A stretch of DNA of 64,000 nucleotides from Megaustenia siamemsis. Its lineage: Eukaryota > Mollusca > Gastropoda > Stylommatophora > Ariophantidae. How positions within the stretch are numbered: position 1 is the stretch's first letter; every line of letters begins with the position of its first letter. Shown here in pieces: positions 50,150 to 61,539 of the stretch. The notes beneath the pieces were generated by a model, which was not told the origin of the DNA, made no database searches, and worked only from the letters and a program-made list of their open reading frames with translations. A program made the position numbers and the translations under genes. Location of the stretch: NCBI GenBank assembly GCA_032433765.1, contig JAVIAB010000160.1, forward strand, positions 37,160,280-37,224,279. The letters are read 5' to 3'.

Positions 50150-51150
50150 CGTGTCGTCTCCGCGTCGAAAGTTGGACTGTCTTTATTGTCCATCTTTTGA
50201 TGTTACTCGTCCATGTTAGGAGAAATGGAAAAATATACAGTAACAAAAAAAAAAAAAAAATAGACAAAACTGTATGGTTAAAACTTTAGATAATAAGTGG
50301 GCGACATAAATATGACCAACTTGTCGGCTCAATAGGCCTTCAACAGGATAATACATACATACACAGATATGTATTTAAAGCAAAAAATATATCATAAATA
50401 ATAATAATGTATAATTAGAATCATCATTATGTGCCTTACCGGTTGGCGTAGGTGATCATGTCCCTCCACAATCTTCTATCTACAGTGCATCGTATAATTA
50501 GAATGCGAAATAAAAATAAATATAAAATATATCAATGAATACCTTTTATTCTTATTTATCAACTTTCTGATGCTTTTTTTTTTTTTACTAGTCATTTTCT
50601 TTATTTCTGTGTAGATTACTCTTAAATCTTGTTTATTTTCATTATTTTCTATATCTAGACCTCTTTGGCTGGGCAAGACCTCTTTTGCCTTTTTGCCCAT
50701 TTTGTGTATTTCATTATCTATTTTGTTGTATTGGGTAGTGAGTGTTCTTTGCGTATCTGGTTTCTTCCAATTTTTTCCAAAATGGTGTCATTTATCCATT
50801 TTTTTTTTGGTGTTCTTTTCCGTTTTGCGTAAGATGTTGCAAGTTCCTTCTGTGCATTTCTTTAAGCATTGCCATTTGGTTGTAACATTTTCATCATGAA
50901 TTTCTCTTCTGTACTGTTCAGTCCCCTCTTCTAGCAGTTTCTGATATGTGTTCTTTACTTGTATTGTATAAGTATCTTGAACATCTTTTTGATTTAAAGC
51001 TTTTATGTCTAGTGGTATTGATCGTGTATTAGTCTTTTGTTTGTTTCTCTTTAGTTTGACTTTATTTTAATCATTATAGGATTGTGATCTGAGTTAAATA
51101 TTGATACAAATTGCCATGTCATGATTAAAAATTGTGGACATTAAATATTT
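50150..51150 (-). mobile_element. LINE family N, deleted minus-strand copy
   Basis: The C-terminal end is at 50150-50221 (minus: AACATGGACGAGTAACATCA). Then from 50560 the linker region reads KKMTSKKKK, QRGLDIENNENKQDLRVIYT, MGKKAKEV and TLTTQYNKIDNEIHK, with QKDVQDTYTIQVKNTYQ near 50990. The reverse transcriptase between them is missing. Confidence 0.65.
50425..50500 (-). mobile_element. LINE family C tail fragment
   Basis: ATGTGCCTTACCGGTTGGCG, CACAATCTTCTATCTACAG match the start of the minus-strand family-C copies at 5483 and 12066. Confidence 0.55.
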
Positions 51151-51587
51151 TGTATGATGAAGAAGCAAAATATGTACATAATTGGAACCACCAAGGAAGA
51201 AGAAACAAGTGGACAATCCAATATGCTCCTGGATAGGTCTTGGCTTCCTTCATGCTGTTACAGAACCTATCTTTTATCAGTATGTGATCTATTTGATTAG
51301 AACTCTACCCCACTAACCACGTGGTTTGCTGTTTAGAGTTGTGCTCTACCAAAGGAGGAGTAAGACGTCTCATTTCCTCCGCTAGTCTTCGGGACACCCC
51401 TCGGCAAGGTGGAGCTCCCGATTAGTCCCCCCTATCAGGGTTATGTGAAGCCATTGAAGCAGGTGGTGGATGGTGTTGTGTGAGCAGCCGACAAGTACTG
51501 TCAGATATGGTCCCCACTCCAGGATGGCAGGCAGAGCATCTCATGTCTAAATACAATGGCTGCGATCTCCAACTAATACAGTCACTG

Positions 51588-52137
51588 GGTACAAATAATA
51601 ATACATAAATATTATTATATGGGGAACTTCCGAGGCGATAATAGGGAATAATAGAACAAAGAAGTATGTGTTAGCACTCGGAAAAATTGACAGACAAACA
51701 ACAATAGAAAAAAACGAAGAACAATATATGGTCCGAAGTGGGATCGAACCCGTACTCAGTGGCACCGCGCCTTGTCACGAGAAGCCGAACGCTTGGCACG
51801 CTGCCATGCAGCCAACTAAAAAATTGGCTACTTGCCAATTGGAGATACTTGCCTTAATAGGAAAGTACAAATATACAATTTATTTCCGGTCTGTGATCGT
51901 TACCCTATGCTATAGTCATTGAGAACGTCATCGTGTAAAACACTGCTACAATAGCCAATTTTTTAGTTGGCTGCGTGGCAGTGTGCCAAGCGTTCGGCTT
52001 CTCGTGGCAAGGCGCGGTGCCACTGAGTACGGGTTCGATCCCACTTCGGACCATATATTGTTCTTCGTTTTTTTCTATTGTTGTTTGTCTGTCAATTTTT
52101 CCGAGTGCTAACACATACTTCTTTGTTCTATTATTCC
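51588..52137. mobile_element. Inverted pair of tRNA-derived SINEs, 187-bp arms
   Basis: Arms 51642-51828 and 51954-52140 are near-perfect inverted repeats with three or so differences and a 125-bp spacer. Each arm holds a tRNA-like head facing the centre (TGGCAGTGTGCCAAGCGTTC, B box GGGTTCGATCCCACTTCGG) and a body with GTGCTAACACATACTTC outward. The left member extends further into its 3' end. The whole unit is bordered by CTARTACAGTCACTG at 51573-51587 and 52138-52152. Confidence 0.8.
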
Positions 52138-53025
52138 CTAGTACAGTCACTGCCAAGAAGGAAAGGAATGGCAAACCACTTTCATATATTGCCTAGAATA
52201 ACCATGATAAACCATAACTTAATATTATGTGTTAAGTTAACGACTTTAATGGGGACTCCACAGTCACCTTGTTCGGTAGGGAGCGTCATGTGCTACAGGT
52301 GACACCCGATCGTCATCATGCTACTGTATGCAATATCAAAAATAAAGAGACACTAGCAATAGGAACTTGGAACATTAGATCAGCATTCTAGGTTGGCAAA
52401 CTAGAAAACATCAGTCAAGAAATGAAGAGAATGGAATTGAACATCTTGGGACTATGTGAAATAGGATGGAAAGGAGCAGGATTATTATAACGCAACAGTG
52501 GAAATGTAATTTACTCTGGGGGAACCACACACGAAAGAGGAGTAGGAATTATGTTAGATAGAGAAAGAAGCAAAACAGTGAAAGGATTTTGGCCAGTATC
52601 AACATAATTTAAGCTTATGCGCCAACAAGTAATAGTGAAGAAGAAGACATTAACACTTTTTACAACGAGCTAGAGGTGACCATGGAACAGTGTAAATTCC
52701 AAGAAATAACTATTATATTAGGGAATTTCAATGCAAAGGTAGGAACAGATAAAGTGCAAAATGTGACTGGGGGACATGGCCATGGAGAGATGAATGACAG
52801 AGGGGATAGATTGAGCAAAGACACATGAAATGATTATAGGTAACACCTTGTTCAAACAATACCCTAGGCGACTATAGACATGGCAAAGCCCAGACAAAAA
52901 AGTACACATTCAAATTGATTTATACTGGTACAGAGAAGATTCAGGAATGGGCTTACACCTGTTAAAACAAGGCCAGAAACAGATTGCAATAGTGACCATG
53001 TACCAGTAGTTGGAGAGATAAGAAT

Positions 53026-54082
53026 TTGGTTATGGAAGGCCCCGGTATCACTGCAAACGAATTAAGATCCATAATTGCTCAACCGCCCGTGCCAGTGGAA
53101 TCATCCGAATTACTAACTCATCTCCCAAACAAAGAACGGTAGCTGTAGTCCCCATCATAGCAGTCCCAGCACACGTCAAAAGACATAAGGCGAAACCGCA
53201 TAGAAAGTGAACACGGCCAATTGTTCTCTGTCATACGATATCAGCATTCATCGTGAACAATTGGAATATCGGAACATGATCAAAACGGATGAAACACACA
53301 GCTCAAGGTGTGCACAGAGCACTTAACTCAGTAGCTCCTGCAACAAGCCGGATTTGGAATATGAGGAAACTGCAACAAGGAACACTTTTCAGACATAGGC
53401 TTCAATGGTTCCTGCCGCCTATCCACCATATTGCCCGGAAGTTCACGTCCTCCTGAAAATGATGATCGTCATAGTATTTAAATGTATAGCGCTTGATGAT
53501 GTTAGGACATCGTGTTTGACTCCAACTCCGAACATACAAGGCACAGTTCGTCGTCAGATTATCCCCGTTGCACACCAAATAACAGATCGCAAGATTAGCG
53601 CATGGTAGGTCTTGGGACACACGATGAGTCATTATGATGACGTAGCACGCACAAAATGGCTGCGCCCATGGATTCCTGATTACTCTAGTGAATGCAGTCT
53701 ACAACGAACGAAACATGGTGCAAATTCCCCAACGAGAAAAACTTCGGCTGACTTGACGGAGCCCACCACATTAATGCGTTGGAAATTGTAAATAACCTGC
53801 GGCAAACACCATCAACGGTCATTGAACAGCACTCATTGTGACGTAAAACGCAGATCAACACTAGACGGTGGAAGGTCGCATTCACAACACTTGATTTGTC
53901 AAAACGAAGTATTGCCGTGCGTGCAACGCCAATTCATTGGCGTAGATATGATAAGTAGAACATCATTTCGACTTGAATGCAGAAAATTGCAACGGAAAGT
54001 CGAAATTGATCAGATTCCAAAGCAATTTCTGCAGCGATCGAGAGAACGTGACTTAGTTCCGCCATCATGGAAACGGAAGTCC
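53026..54082 (-). mobile_element. Retroposon R1, long copy (1057 bp)
   Basis: Inserted in LINE N3 with a perfect 10-bp duplication AGATAAGAAT (53016-53025, 54083-54092). The left about 420 bases match the other R1 copies; the rest is seen only here. No frame with recognisable motifs; several short frames only. Confidence 0.75.
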
Positions 54083-54213
54083 AGATAAGAATAAAACTGC
54101 GGAAGGCACAGAAATCCCCAAGAAATATAAAATTAGAACTAGATATGCTTAGAGTAGATAAACAGATGAGTAATAAGTACAACACGATAGTACAAAATAG
54201 GACAGTTCAGCTG

Positions 54214-54475
54214 CGTTCACTTTCGGTGCTGATACGCCCTAAGTCTATTGGCGTGTGCTGTGTTTGCTATGATTGGGACTACAGCTGCCCATTTTTTGTT
54301 TGGATATTCAATGAGATGTTAATTCGAGTGATTCCACTGGCACGGACGCTTGAGCAATTATGGATTGTCATTCGTTTCCAGTGATACCGGGGCCTTTGAG
54401 TAACTATAACTATAACAAAAACTATAACTATAACAATAACAAAAACTATAACAATAACAAAAACAAAAACTAACG
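54214..54475 (+). mobile_element. Retroposon R1, 3' end with (AACTATA)n tail
   Basis: The reverse of the other R1 copies (ATTCCACTGGCACGGACGCT, GAGCAATTATGG, CCAGTGATACCGGGGCCTTT) followed by reiterated AACTATAACAA at 54402-54475. The simple-repeat tail indicates retroposition and sets the sense strand of R1. Confidence 0.75.
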
Positions 54476-54487
54476 GAGAACAAGAGT

Positions 54488-54785
54488 ATATATGGAAATG
54501 TACCAGTCAGGTGCCAGTGGATAAAGAGATACAGCGAAGACGATGGCGCTGGATAGGACACACTGCGGAAGCCATCTGAGAGTATTACACAATAGGCCTT
54601 TTTTTTGGAATCCCCATGGAAAAAGACAAAGCGGAAGACTACGGAATTCTTGGAAAAGACAGATAGAAGAAGAGATGAAGTTGATGGGGAAGGCATGGAG
54701 CGATCTTTAAAAAATGGCAAGAGACAGAACTTCTTGGAAAGTGTTTGTTAAAGACCTATGCTCCACATCGAGCTGAAAGGTAGAA
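54488..54785 (+). mobile_element. LINE family A 3' fragment A4
   Basis: WKCTSQVPVDKEIQRRRWRW, IGHTAEAI-type with a small deletion, FWNPHGKRQSGRLRNSW, then the 3' end GAGCTGAAAGGTAGAAGGAG. Dead. Confidence 0.75.
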
Positions 54786-55104
54786 GGAGAAAAGTATATA
54801 GTCGGTATTCCCCATCAAGATCCCATTCTACACACAAAACAACAAAGCAAAATCTTTAGACTCCTAACAGAGCATTGCAGACTAAATATTTACACAGGAC
54901 TGCGGGCGACTCAGACTTTCGAATTGCGCATATACCAGACCAATCTTCACACTCAGAACATGTTCGGTTTAAATTGTTGAGAATAAACATCTGGACTCGA
55001 GACGGGTGACAGTCTAGCCAGGAACACACGTGAAGACTTGATGATGACTACATTCATAGAGGGAACTCCGGGTGTTACGCTGAACACGGGATCCTGACCA
55101 AAGA

Positions 55105-55270
55105 AACAATCTATCTATCTTTCATTCACCCGAAGTATTGTCTTTATCTGCAATGTCGTTTCCTGTATAAATGTTACTGTCTTTTGTAACTCTTGCAGTG
55201 GCCCTTATAGTTTTGTCTGTAGTGGTATATCTATGGGCCAATGGATTTTCCTTAGTCTACTATATTCTGT
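55105..55270 (-). mobile_element. LINE family D 3' end, copy D2
   Basis: The tail ATCTATCTATCTTTCATTCA is followed by sequence matching 25241-25400, cut off at 55270 where a SINE-1 begins. Confidence 0.8.
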
Positions 55271-55528
55271 GGGAGCCGCGATAGCTCAGTGGTTAGTGAA
55301 CTGGACTACAAAGAACAAGAGGTAGAGTTCGATCCCAACCGGCGGTTTCCGGGTTCATCCAGCCTTAAATGGGTACCGGATTTTTTTCTGGGAAAGTAAA
55401 GCGGCACGGGCATAATACCGATCACGTTACCCCAAAAATTATGCGCTGAAGGTCTGTAAAATTTATGGTCACTAACACCATATTCCCTATACGCCACTTG
55501 GCGTGACGGGGTTCTCTACTTTACTTTA
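55271..55528 (+). mobile_element. tRNA-derived SINE-1, best preserved head
   Basis: GGGAGCCGCGATAGCTCAGT, GGTTAGTGAACTGGACTACA and a B box AGTTCGATCCC form a clear tRNA-like 5' region. The SINE-1 body follows to CGCCACTTGGCGTGACGGGG and TACTTTACTTTAC. It is not a tRNA gene: it is followed by the SINE body and recurs in at least five places. Confidence 0.88.
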
Positions 55529-55769
55529 CATACAAACAACACTGTGCACGTGTACATTCGTGTTAAATAATAAAACTACTTAGCGTGCACAAAACTGTCT
55601 CAAATTTGACCAAGTAAAGAATATAACAGTATTTCAGAAGACGAAAATCAGAGGCAACAAGTCTATGTCAATTGAAATGAGAAAGATAATGACGATGAAA
55701 ACTGAAAACTCATCAGTGCTATATTGAGCTAATTTTGACATATGAACGCGAATTATAGACGGTGGACAA

Positions 55770-56125
55770 ATAAATGAAATGATGATTTAGAGGTCACAGA
55801 GATGAGATTTCTCAAAAGAAAATATAGTTTCTCGGACTGCTAAAAAGACCAACAAGGAAATTCTCAAAGAGGCCTACACTAAAAAAAAACATCAGAAAGA
55901 AACAATCGACATTTTTCGTCACATCACGAGAAGGCGAAAGTTGAAATATTTGGTTACAACTGGCAAAATATAGGAAAAGAGATATCGCGGACGACAATGA
56001 AAGAAGATACAGATAGCTTGGTGTAGTATCACGGTAATGAGCTACCAAAAGAATGTATGTGATGCACTGAGGACAGGGAATTGTGGAAGGACATAGTCGT
56101 CTACGATAGTCGGTATGGCACATCA
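55770..56125 (+). mobile_element. LINE family C C-terminal fragment
   Basis: EVTEMRFLKRKYSFSDC, KKTNKEILKEAYT, IFRHITRRRKLKYLVTTGKI-type coding, and CTGAGGACAGGGAATTGTGG with ATAGTCGTCTACGATAGTCG at the end. Confidence 0.7.
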
Positions 56126-56461
56126 TAATTATTTAAAAAAATAACCGTTGGTGTGCCTCTGAAATGGCATAATTTATATTTATATTTGTTTATTATATTG
56201 TTTGTATATTAGATAGTTTTTATCTCAATAGGAATACCAAGAGTCAGATATGGATAAACAGTATAAAATATCACATAAATTATCAATCTGAGAACCATGC
56301 GGACTAACAATTGTCATTGCGTTAGTCCCCACACGGGCTATTATAAGTACAATATTAAACTTAGTGCACTACTTGCTGCCATCTCCTCCCAAAAATTGAT
56401 CAGCCGCGTTTAACAGGTAATACCAACATGCAGATATCATATTACATGACACTTTGTCAAA

Positions 56462-57010
56462 TTGTCTATCTATCTTTCGTTCGCCCGAAGTATTGACTAT
56501 ATCTGCAATGTCGTTTCCTGTATAAATTTTACTGTCTTTTGTAATTCTTGCAGTGGCCCATATAATTTTATTTGTAGTGTTGTATCTATGGGTCAATGGA
56601 TTTTCCTCAGTCTACTATATTCAGTGCAGTCTTGAAGTATGTGTTCAGCAGTCTGGGGTGCCTGTCCACATGTACCAGTAGTTGATGTGACGATCTTGAA
56701 TTTTGTATACATATGACTATGGAGTCGATTGTGTCCTGTTCTGAGGCGTATAATGATAACTTGTTCATATCTATTCATATTATGAAAGGCATCCTGATTT
56801 GGGGCTTGTGGTCTTCCGATTTATTTGATTATCTCTTTCTTATGATGGTATGTAACCGGTGTATCTAGTTGTGTGCCTGTTGAACCTTCCTTTGCCAACT
56901 GATCTGCTTTCTCATTTCCTGGTATCCCACAGTGAGATGGGATCCACTGCAGGACAACCCTGTGGTGCTTGCAGAGACTTGGTAATGTGGTGCACAGAGG
57001 GGTATGCAAC
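56462..57010 (-). mobile_element. LINE family D RNase H-type fragment D3
   Basis: Minus strand: HHRVVLQWIPSHCGIPGNEK, ADQLAKEGSTGTQLDTPVTY, then RYEQVIIIRLRTGHNRLHSH and CGQAPQTAEHILQDC. It includes more of the RNase H domain (VLQWIPSH) than D1. One frameshift near 56800. The 3' tail is GATAGATAGACA. Confidence 0.8.
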
Positions 57011-57784
57011 AGTGGCCTCCAAATTGCTACAAAGAGCTATGATTGCACTGAATTCATGTGAAATTGTAATATTCCCACTGACTGCTGGAACAAGAGATAA
57101 CTATCTACAAATTGTTCCAACTGTTCTCTTATCATCTCTGGACAAAGGTTCTATCAATCTGATCTACCAATCGCTCCCTTATGTGAGGGAAAATAATAAT
57201 TTACAAATTGCGGCTTTATGAAAGTAGAACAAAACTAAATTTCAAAACATCTCAACTGTAATGCCTTCATGAGTTTAAAAACATAACAGATTCGATTACT
57301 TATATGGGATCGTCGCCTGTGTAGTCGTGTAAAATGTGCTCGGAGCGATCTCGTCAACATAATTTTTTACAGATGATTTGGGATATGCTGTGACTTGTGG
57401 TGGAGCGGATATGGGGAATTTCAGAATGCAATGAAACTAGTTCCATGGATAGAATAGAATAGAATTAATTTTAAAATATATATCTTGAGACTATCATAGT
57501 CCAAAAAAGCTTACCGGAATGCTGTCCAGCCGAAAAGAAAAAAACGCTGTCTTAGGCGATTGTTTTACTCAAATAATAAAAAGAGTATGCGATGGCGGCC
57601 GTCCTTTATGACATCTAGTTCTTCTTCAAAAACTTGTGATATGTATATAGATCGGCAAAGATTATGTACATGACGGTGGACTTGATGTCTTCGCTGGCTG
57701 ACACTGTAGTCTATCTTGCAGGGTTGCTTCTGTTGACAGTTCTTTCGTTATCTGGCTATTAATCTGACCATTAAGGACAATGCA
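57011..57784. other. Mostly unassigned DNA; R3-like piece at 57375-57455
   Basis: GAGCGGATATGGGGAATTTC and ATGAAACTAGTTCCATGGAT resemble R3 at 17000 and 39750, here with an ATAGA simple-repeat end. No genes seen. Confidence 0.35.
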
Positions 57785-58185
57785 GTCTTGTATGGTTATG
57801 GTTAGTCGAAGGCCCCGGTATCACTGCAAACGAAACAAAATCAATAATTGCTCAACCGCTCGTGCTAGTGGAATCATCCGAAGTAAAACTAATCTCATTG
57901 AAGGATCCAAACAAAGAAAGGCATCTGCAGTTCCCATTATAGCAGCTACAACACACGTCAAAAGACATAAGGCCAAGCGACACCGAAAGTGAATGCAGCT
58001 GAACTGTCCTTTGTCATACGATATCATCATTCATCATAAGCAATGTGAATATCGAAACACGATCCAGATTAAAAACACAGCTCACGGTGTGCACAGAGCA
58101 CTACAGTCAGTAGCTCCGGAAGCAAGCCAGACCTGGAATATATAGTTCCAGCTGCCTGTCCGCCATATTGACCGGAAGTATTATA
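57785..58185 (-). mobile_element. Retroposon R1, about 400-bp copy
   Basis: GAAGGCCCCGGTATCACTGC through CAAAAGACATAAGGCCAAGC, CATACGATATCATCATTCAT to CGCCATATTGACCGGAAGTA. Full length of the common short form. Confidence 0.75.
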
Positions 58186-58366
58186 TTTCATGCTCGGATG
58201 TTTGCTTTGGCTCTCTGGTATCTGGAGTCAAACAACAATTTCTGAGCTATATTTTGTGAAGGTGCTACCTGTGTTACACTGCTCTACATTCTTTCTTTCT
58301 TTCTGGTGTTCACATCATTATTACTTCTTTTCATTGTCAGTCTTTAAAAGAACATTTAGTGGGTAT

Positions 58367-58558
58367 TAGGGTGACCATTTTTTTCCCATGGCCTGCTTTA
58401 TATGCCTGCTTTATAGACTACACCAAAGCTTTCGATAGAATACACCACTACACCAAATTTAAGCAAAAAAATTTCCGGGGACATTTGTCATATTTTTTAC
58501 ATTTCAGAGGATTTTTTTTGCTTATTTCTGAGACTGTCCCACAAAATCGGGGACGAAC

Positions 58559-58633
<75 letters not shown>

Positions 58634-59471
58634 ACATAGATATATATTTATTTATATACATATTTATAATATGTGTGGGTGGGCGGGTGACTGTGTGTGC
58701 GCAAGAAATTTTGTACATGAAAAAAAAAAGATAACTTTAAATTTCATAATAACTGTTCATTTGCTGTTTGATTTTATTTTTGTTAATATTCACGGTACTT
58801 ATGCGATACACGCACTTAATGACATTACAATAGCTAGTTGTGCTTCTCAATAAAAAAAATATTTAAAATAAAAAAATTTTAAACAACATATAGATATCAA
58901 TTGCAGTATTAAAGTAATGTTTACAGTACCTTATTTATACCGAAGAGGTTGTTGCCTCGGCGTGGTACTTGTTTTTTGAGTGTATCTTTCTCAAGATCTC
59001 ATGATTTGAAGCAAGTTTTTCACTGAAGCTTTCACACGATAAATTAATGTTAGTTTTTACTGTTGGCGACTTTGACGAGATACTTTGGCGGGAGATGTCC
59101 GGAAAGGCAGGGGTGGGGGGGGGGGGGGAGTGTCTGCTTTTAAAAAAAATTTAACCCATCCCAATAGAAGTGAGTGGTGGGAATAGAAGTGACGTAGCAC
59201 CGCGCTTCAAGAGTTCAAAGAGCTATCTCCGACACAACGCGTCCAAGTCTTCTCTTTTATCTTCTTGCTAATGCCGCTCAGTCTGGGATAAAGAAACACA
59301 ACTAAGTAACGTCCTGAGTCCTAGTGATTACTTTAAAAGAGGGCCGATTCCGTGTATGAACATTTATTTATTCACTGAAATCGGGGACAAAATCGGGGAC
59401 AAATTTCTTTCGGGGACAACTTCTACATTCCGGGGACTGTCCCCGGAAATCGGGGACGAATGGTGACCCTA
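58367..59471. mobile_element. Non-autonomous hAT-type transposon
   Basis: A 1105-bp element with terminal inverted repeats TAGGGTGACCATT / AATGGTGACCCTA and a perfect 8-bp duplication GTGGGTAT (58359-58366, 59472-59479). The duplication fits the nTnnnnAn pattern of hAT targets. Subterminal repeats of CGGGGAC occur at both ends. It has no transposase frame. It contains a 48-bp piece of LINE N reverse transcriptase at about 58400-58447, an (AT)n(GT)n microsatellite and a G-run near 59115. Confidence 0.85.
58562..58633. repeat. (AT)n(GT)n microsatellite inside the hAT element
   Basis: About 26 AT followed by about 10 GT units. The open frame across it is an artefact. Confidence 0.95.
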
Positions 59472-59479
59472 GTGGGTAT

Positions 59480-60552
59480 AGATACAATGTATTGTGGTTT
59501 GATATAAGCAAAGATGTAATATTTGCGTTTTTCAGCCGAACACATCCAATTGCACCGCATTTGTAACTGCTGTATTGCTTTACCTCTTTCGGTCCCTGCT
59601 CGCTTGACCAGACTGGTTAGTCTTTTCCCAGGAGCACCATTTGGAGGTGGAGTATGGTCTGGATCAGATTTGTTATTAGCCCGATCAATATGTTAAACAT
59701 TTGGATCTGGGTCATGTACCGCTCTCAGCTCTGTCGCTGGTGGCATCTTGCTCTCCCCCCCCCCCCCCAACCCCACCCTTTTCCACCTGTTATAAGCCTG
59801 AAGATCTTGGTCTGTTCAGTCTTCTGAGTTTGTTTCTTTTGTCTTGTTTTGGCTCGTATTTTTTGTTAAATGCTTTTAAATTCATTTCTTATTTTATTTA
59901 TGTTTTTGCTTTTCTAAAACTTTTAAAACAGCTAGTAAAACCGAACCCCGATAATGACATACGTGTCAGGCTTTTGGGCCGTAAAAATTAATATAAACGG
60001 CACTTGTTGATGATGTTTACTTAGTCATGGGGGAACTACTCTCCCCAACTGTCCAAAACCTGACACACAACAACTGTTGGAGATTTCAAATTCATTTCGT
60101 GAAATATACAACGGTTACTGTCTACAATAATAATAACATTAACTACAAGCTTTGTAAGGTCATAGTTTTCATTCTGTCTGTTCAAACATATGTCATATGC
60201 ATGTTGTCTGTTTTTGTTACTCCACTAATTCAGTTTTGATTATTGTATTGGCTGCAGAAACTACACGACGGAGATAATAAAATAGAATGAAGATTGGAGA
60301 CATAATTTGAGACTGAGTGTCAGTGTGTGTGTAGTCAAGTGTAGTGTATGTCATGTGTATGTATGAGAGAAATAAAAATAAATCATGGTGTTGGTTGCTG
60401 TAGCATATAAATATAATTATTATAAATTAATATATAACATATATGACATATCATCATCATATATTATTAATTATTAATAAAACATAAATTAATAAGTATA
60501 ATTATTAATTAATAAGTATATTATTTTAGTATATAAATAATATTATGTTAAT
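59480..60552. other. Intergenic DNA without recognised genes
   Basis: A C-run of 14 at about 59755 and an AT-rich stretch at 60420-60550. Short frames lack support. Confidence 0.35.
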
Positions 60553-61500
60553 AAAAGGAGGAGTAAGATGAGGATGCATCCTATCATCACACTTGTTCAA
60601 TCGAATCTATACATTGACTTGAGCAAATCTTTAAAAACATCACAGAGATGCCAGGCTTAAACATTAATGGAAAGATAATCAATAACCTAAGATATGCTGA
60701 TGACACTGTTCTACAAGCAGAAAATCCTAAAGATCTACAACAATTACTTAATGAAATATATAAATATGATAAGCAAAAAAATAATGATTATATGTAATTA
60801 TCAAAAGATTATAACTGTTGATCATAAACAAAAATAAACACTCTAAACTCTAAACCTAGAAGTGAATATTACATTTGAAGGAATAGACCTGGAGACAGTT
60901 CAGAGGTACATCTACCTTGGACAAACTATAACCAGTGATGGAAAATGTACAACTGAAATAAACAAAAGAATAAGAATGGCAAAATGTAATTTTAATGCCA
61001 TGAAAAATATACTAACATCAAAACAAATAACACCAGAGCTAAAATGAAGTGTAGCAAACTATTACACCTTTTCAATATTCCTGTGTGATGCAGAAACATG
61101 GATATTAGACAAGAAAACAGAACAGAAAATTGAAGCCTTTGAAATGTGGATTTATAGAAGAATGGGTAGAATTGGATGGAAAGAAAGAAAACAAACAATG
61201 AAATTTTAAAACAACTAAAAAGAAAGAGAGAACTAATAAACACAATTAGAACAAGACCAATGAAATTTTTAGGGCATGTTAAAAGACACAACAGTCTAAT
61301 AAAATTAATATTGGAAGGGAATATACAAGGTAATAGGGGCGGAGGCACACCAAGACTAACATGGACGAGTAACATCAAAAGATGAACAAGTCAACCTATG
61401 ACAGTCTGCACCATCAAAGCAAGAGAGAGTGGAATGGCGCTCCATGGTAGCCAACCTTCGATGTGGAGATGGCACTCGATGATGATGATGATGAGTGACT
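60553..61500 (+). mobile_element. LINE family N 3' half, copy N4
   Basis: Decayed reverse transcriptase (NLRYADDTVLQAENPKDLQQ) and C-terminal region (GIDLETVQRYIYLGQTITSD, GGTPRLTWTSNIKR, WRSMVANLRCGDGTR) with a (GATGAT) tail at 61480-61495. Multiple frameshifts. Confidence 0.8.
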
Positions 61501-61539
61501 ATAATACCTCTATTATCGTAATGTATGGAGTAAGATATA

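Larger units (their letters stand above)
51330..54215 (+). mobile_element. LINE family N 5' part, copy N3, with two nested insertions
   Basis: A GC-richer leader (GAGGAGTAAGACGTCTCATT, GGCAAGGTGGAGCTCCCG) is followed by a degenerate endonuclease domain: GTWNIRSAF near 52365, ELNILGLCEIGWKGAG near 52435, then GNFNAKVG-like at 52720, TWQSPDKK near 52880 and SDHVPVVGEIRI near 53000. Coding resumes after an insertion at 54083 as KLRKAQKSPRNIKLELDMLR. It is interrupted by an inverted SINE pair (51588-52137) and retroposon R1 (53026-54082). It includes the N-terminal region missing from other N copies here. Confidence 0.7.

Noticed and set aside
55271..55345. tRNA gene
   Set aside because: The head looks like a tRNA with A and B boxes, but it is followed by a SINE body and recurs with target duplications at several sites. 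The same applies to the heads at 62801, 51960 and 15950.
58359..58853. 164-codon + strand frame
   Set aside because: It crosses a LINE fragment, an (AT)n(GT)n microsatellite and hAT DNA; no coherent protein.
59101..59130. G-run near 59115 as a functional quadruplex
   Set aside because: A single uninterrupted G-run in a decayed transposon; no evidence of function.
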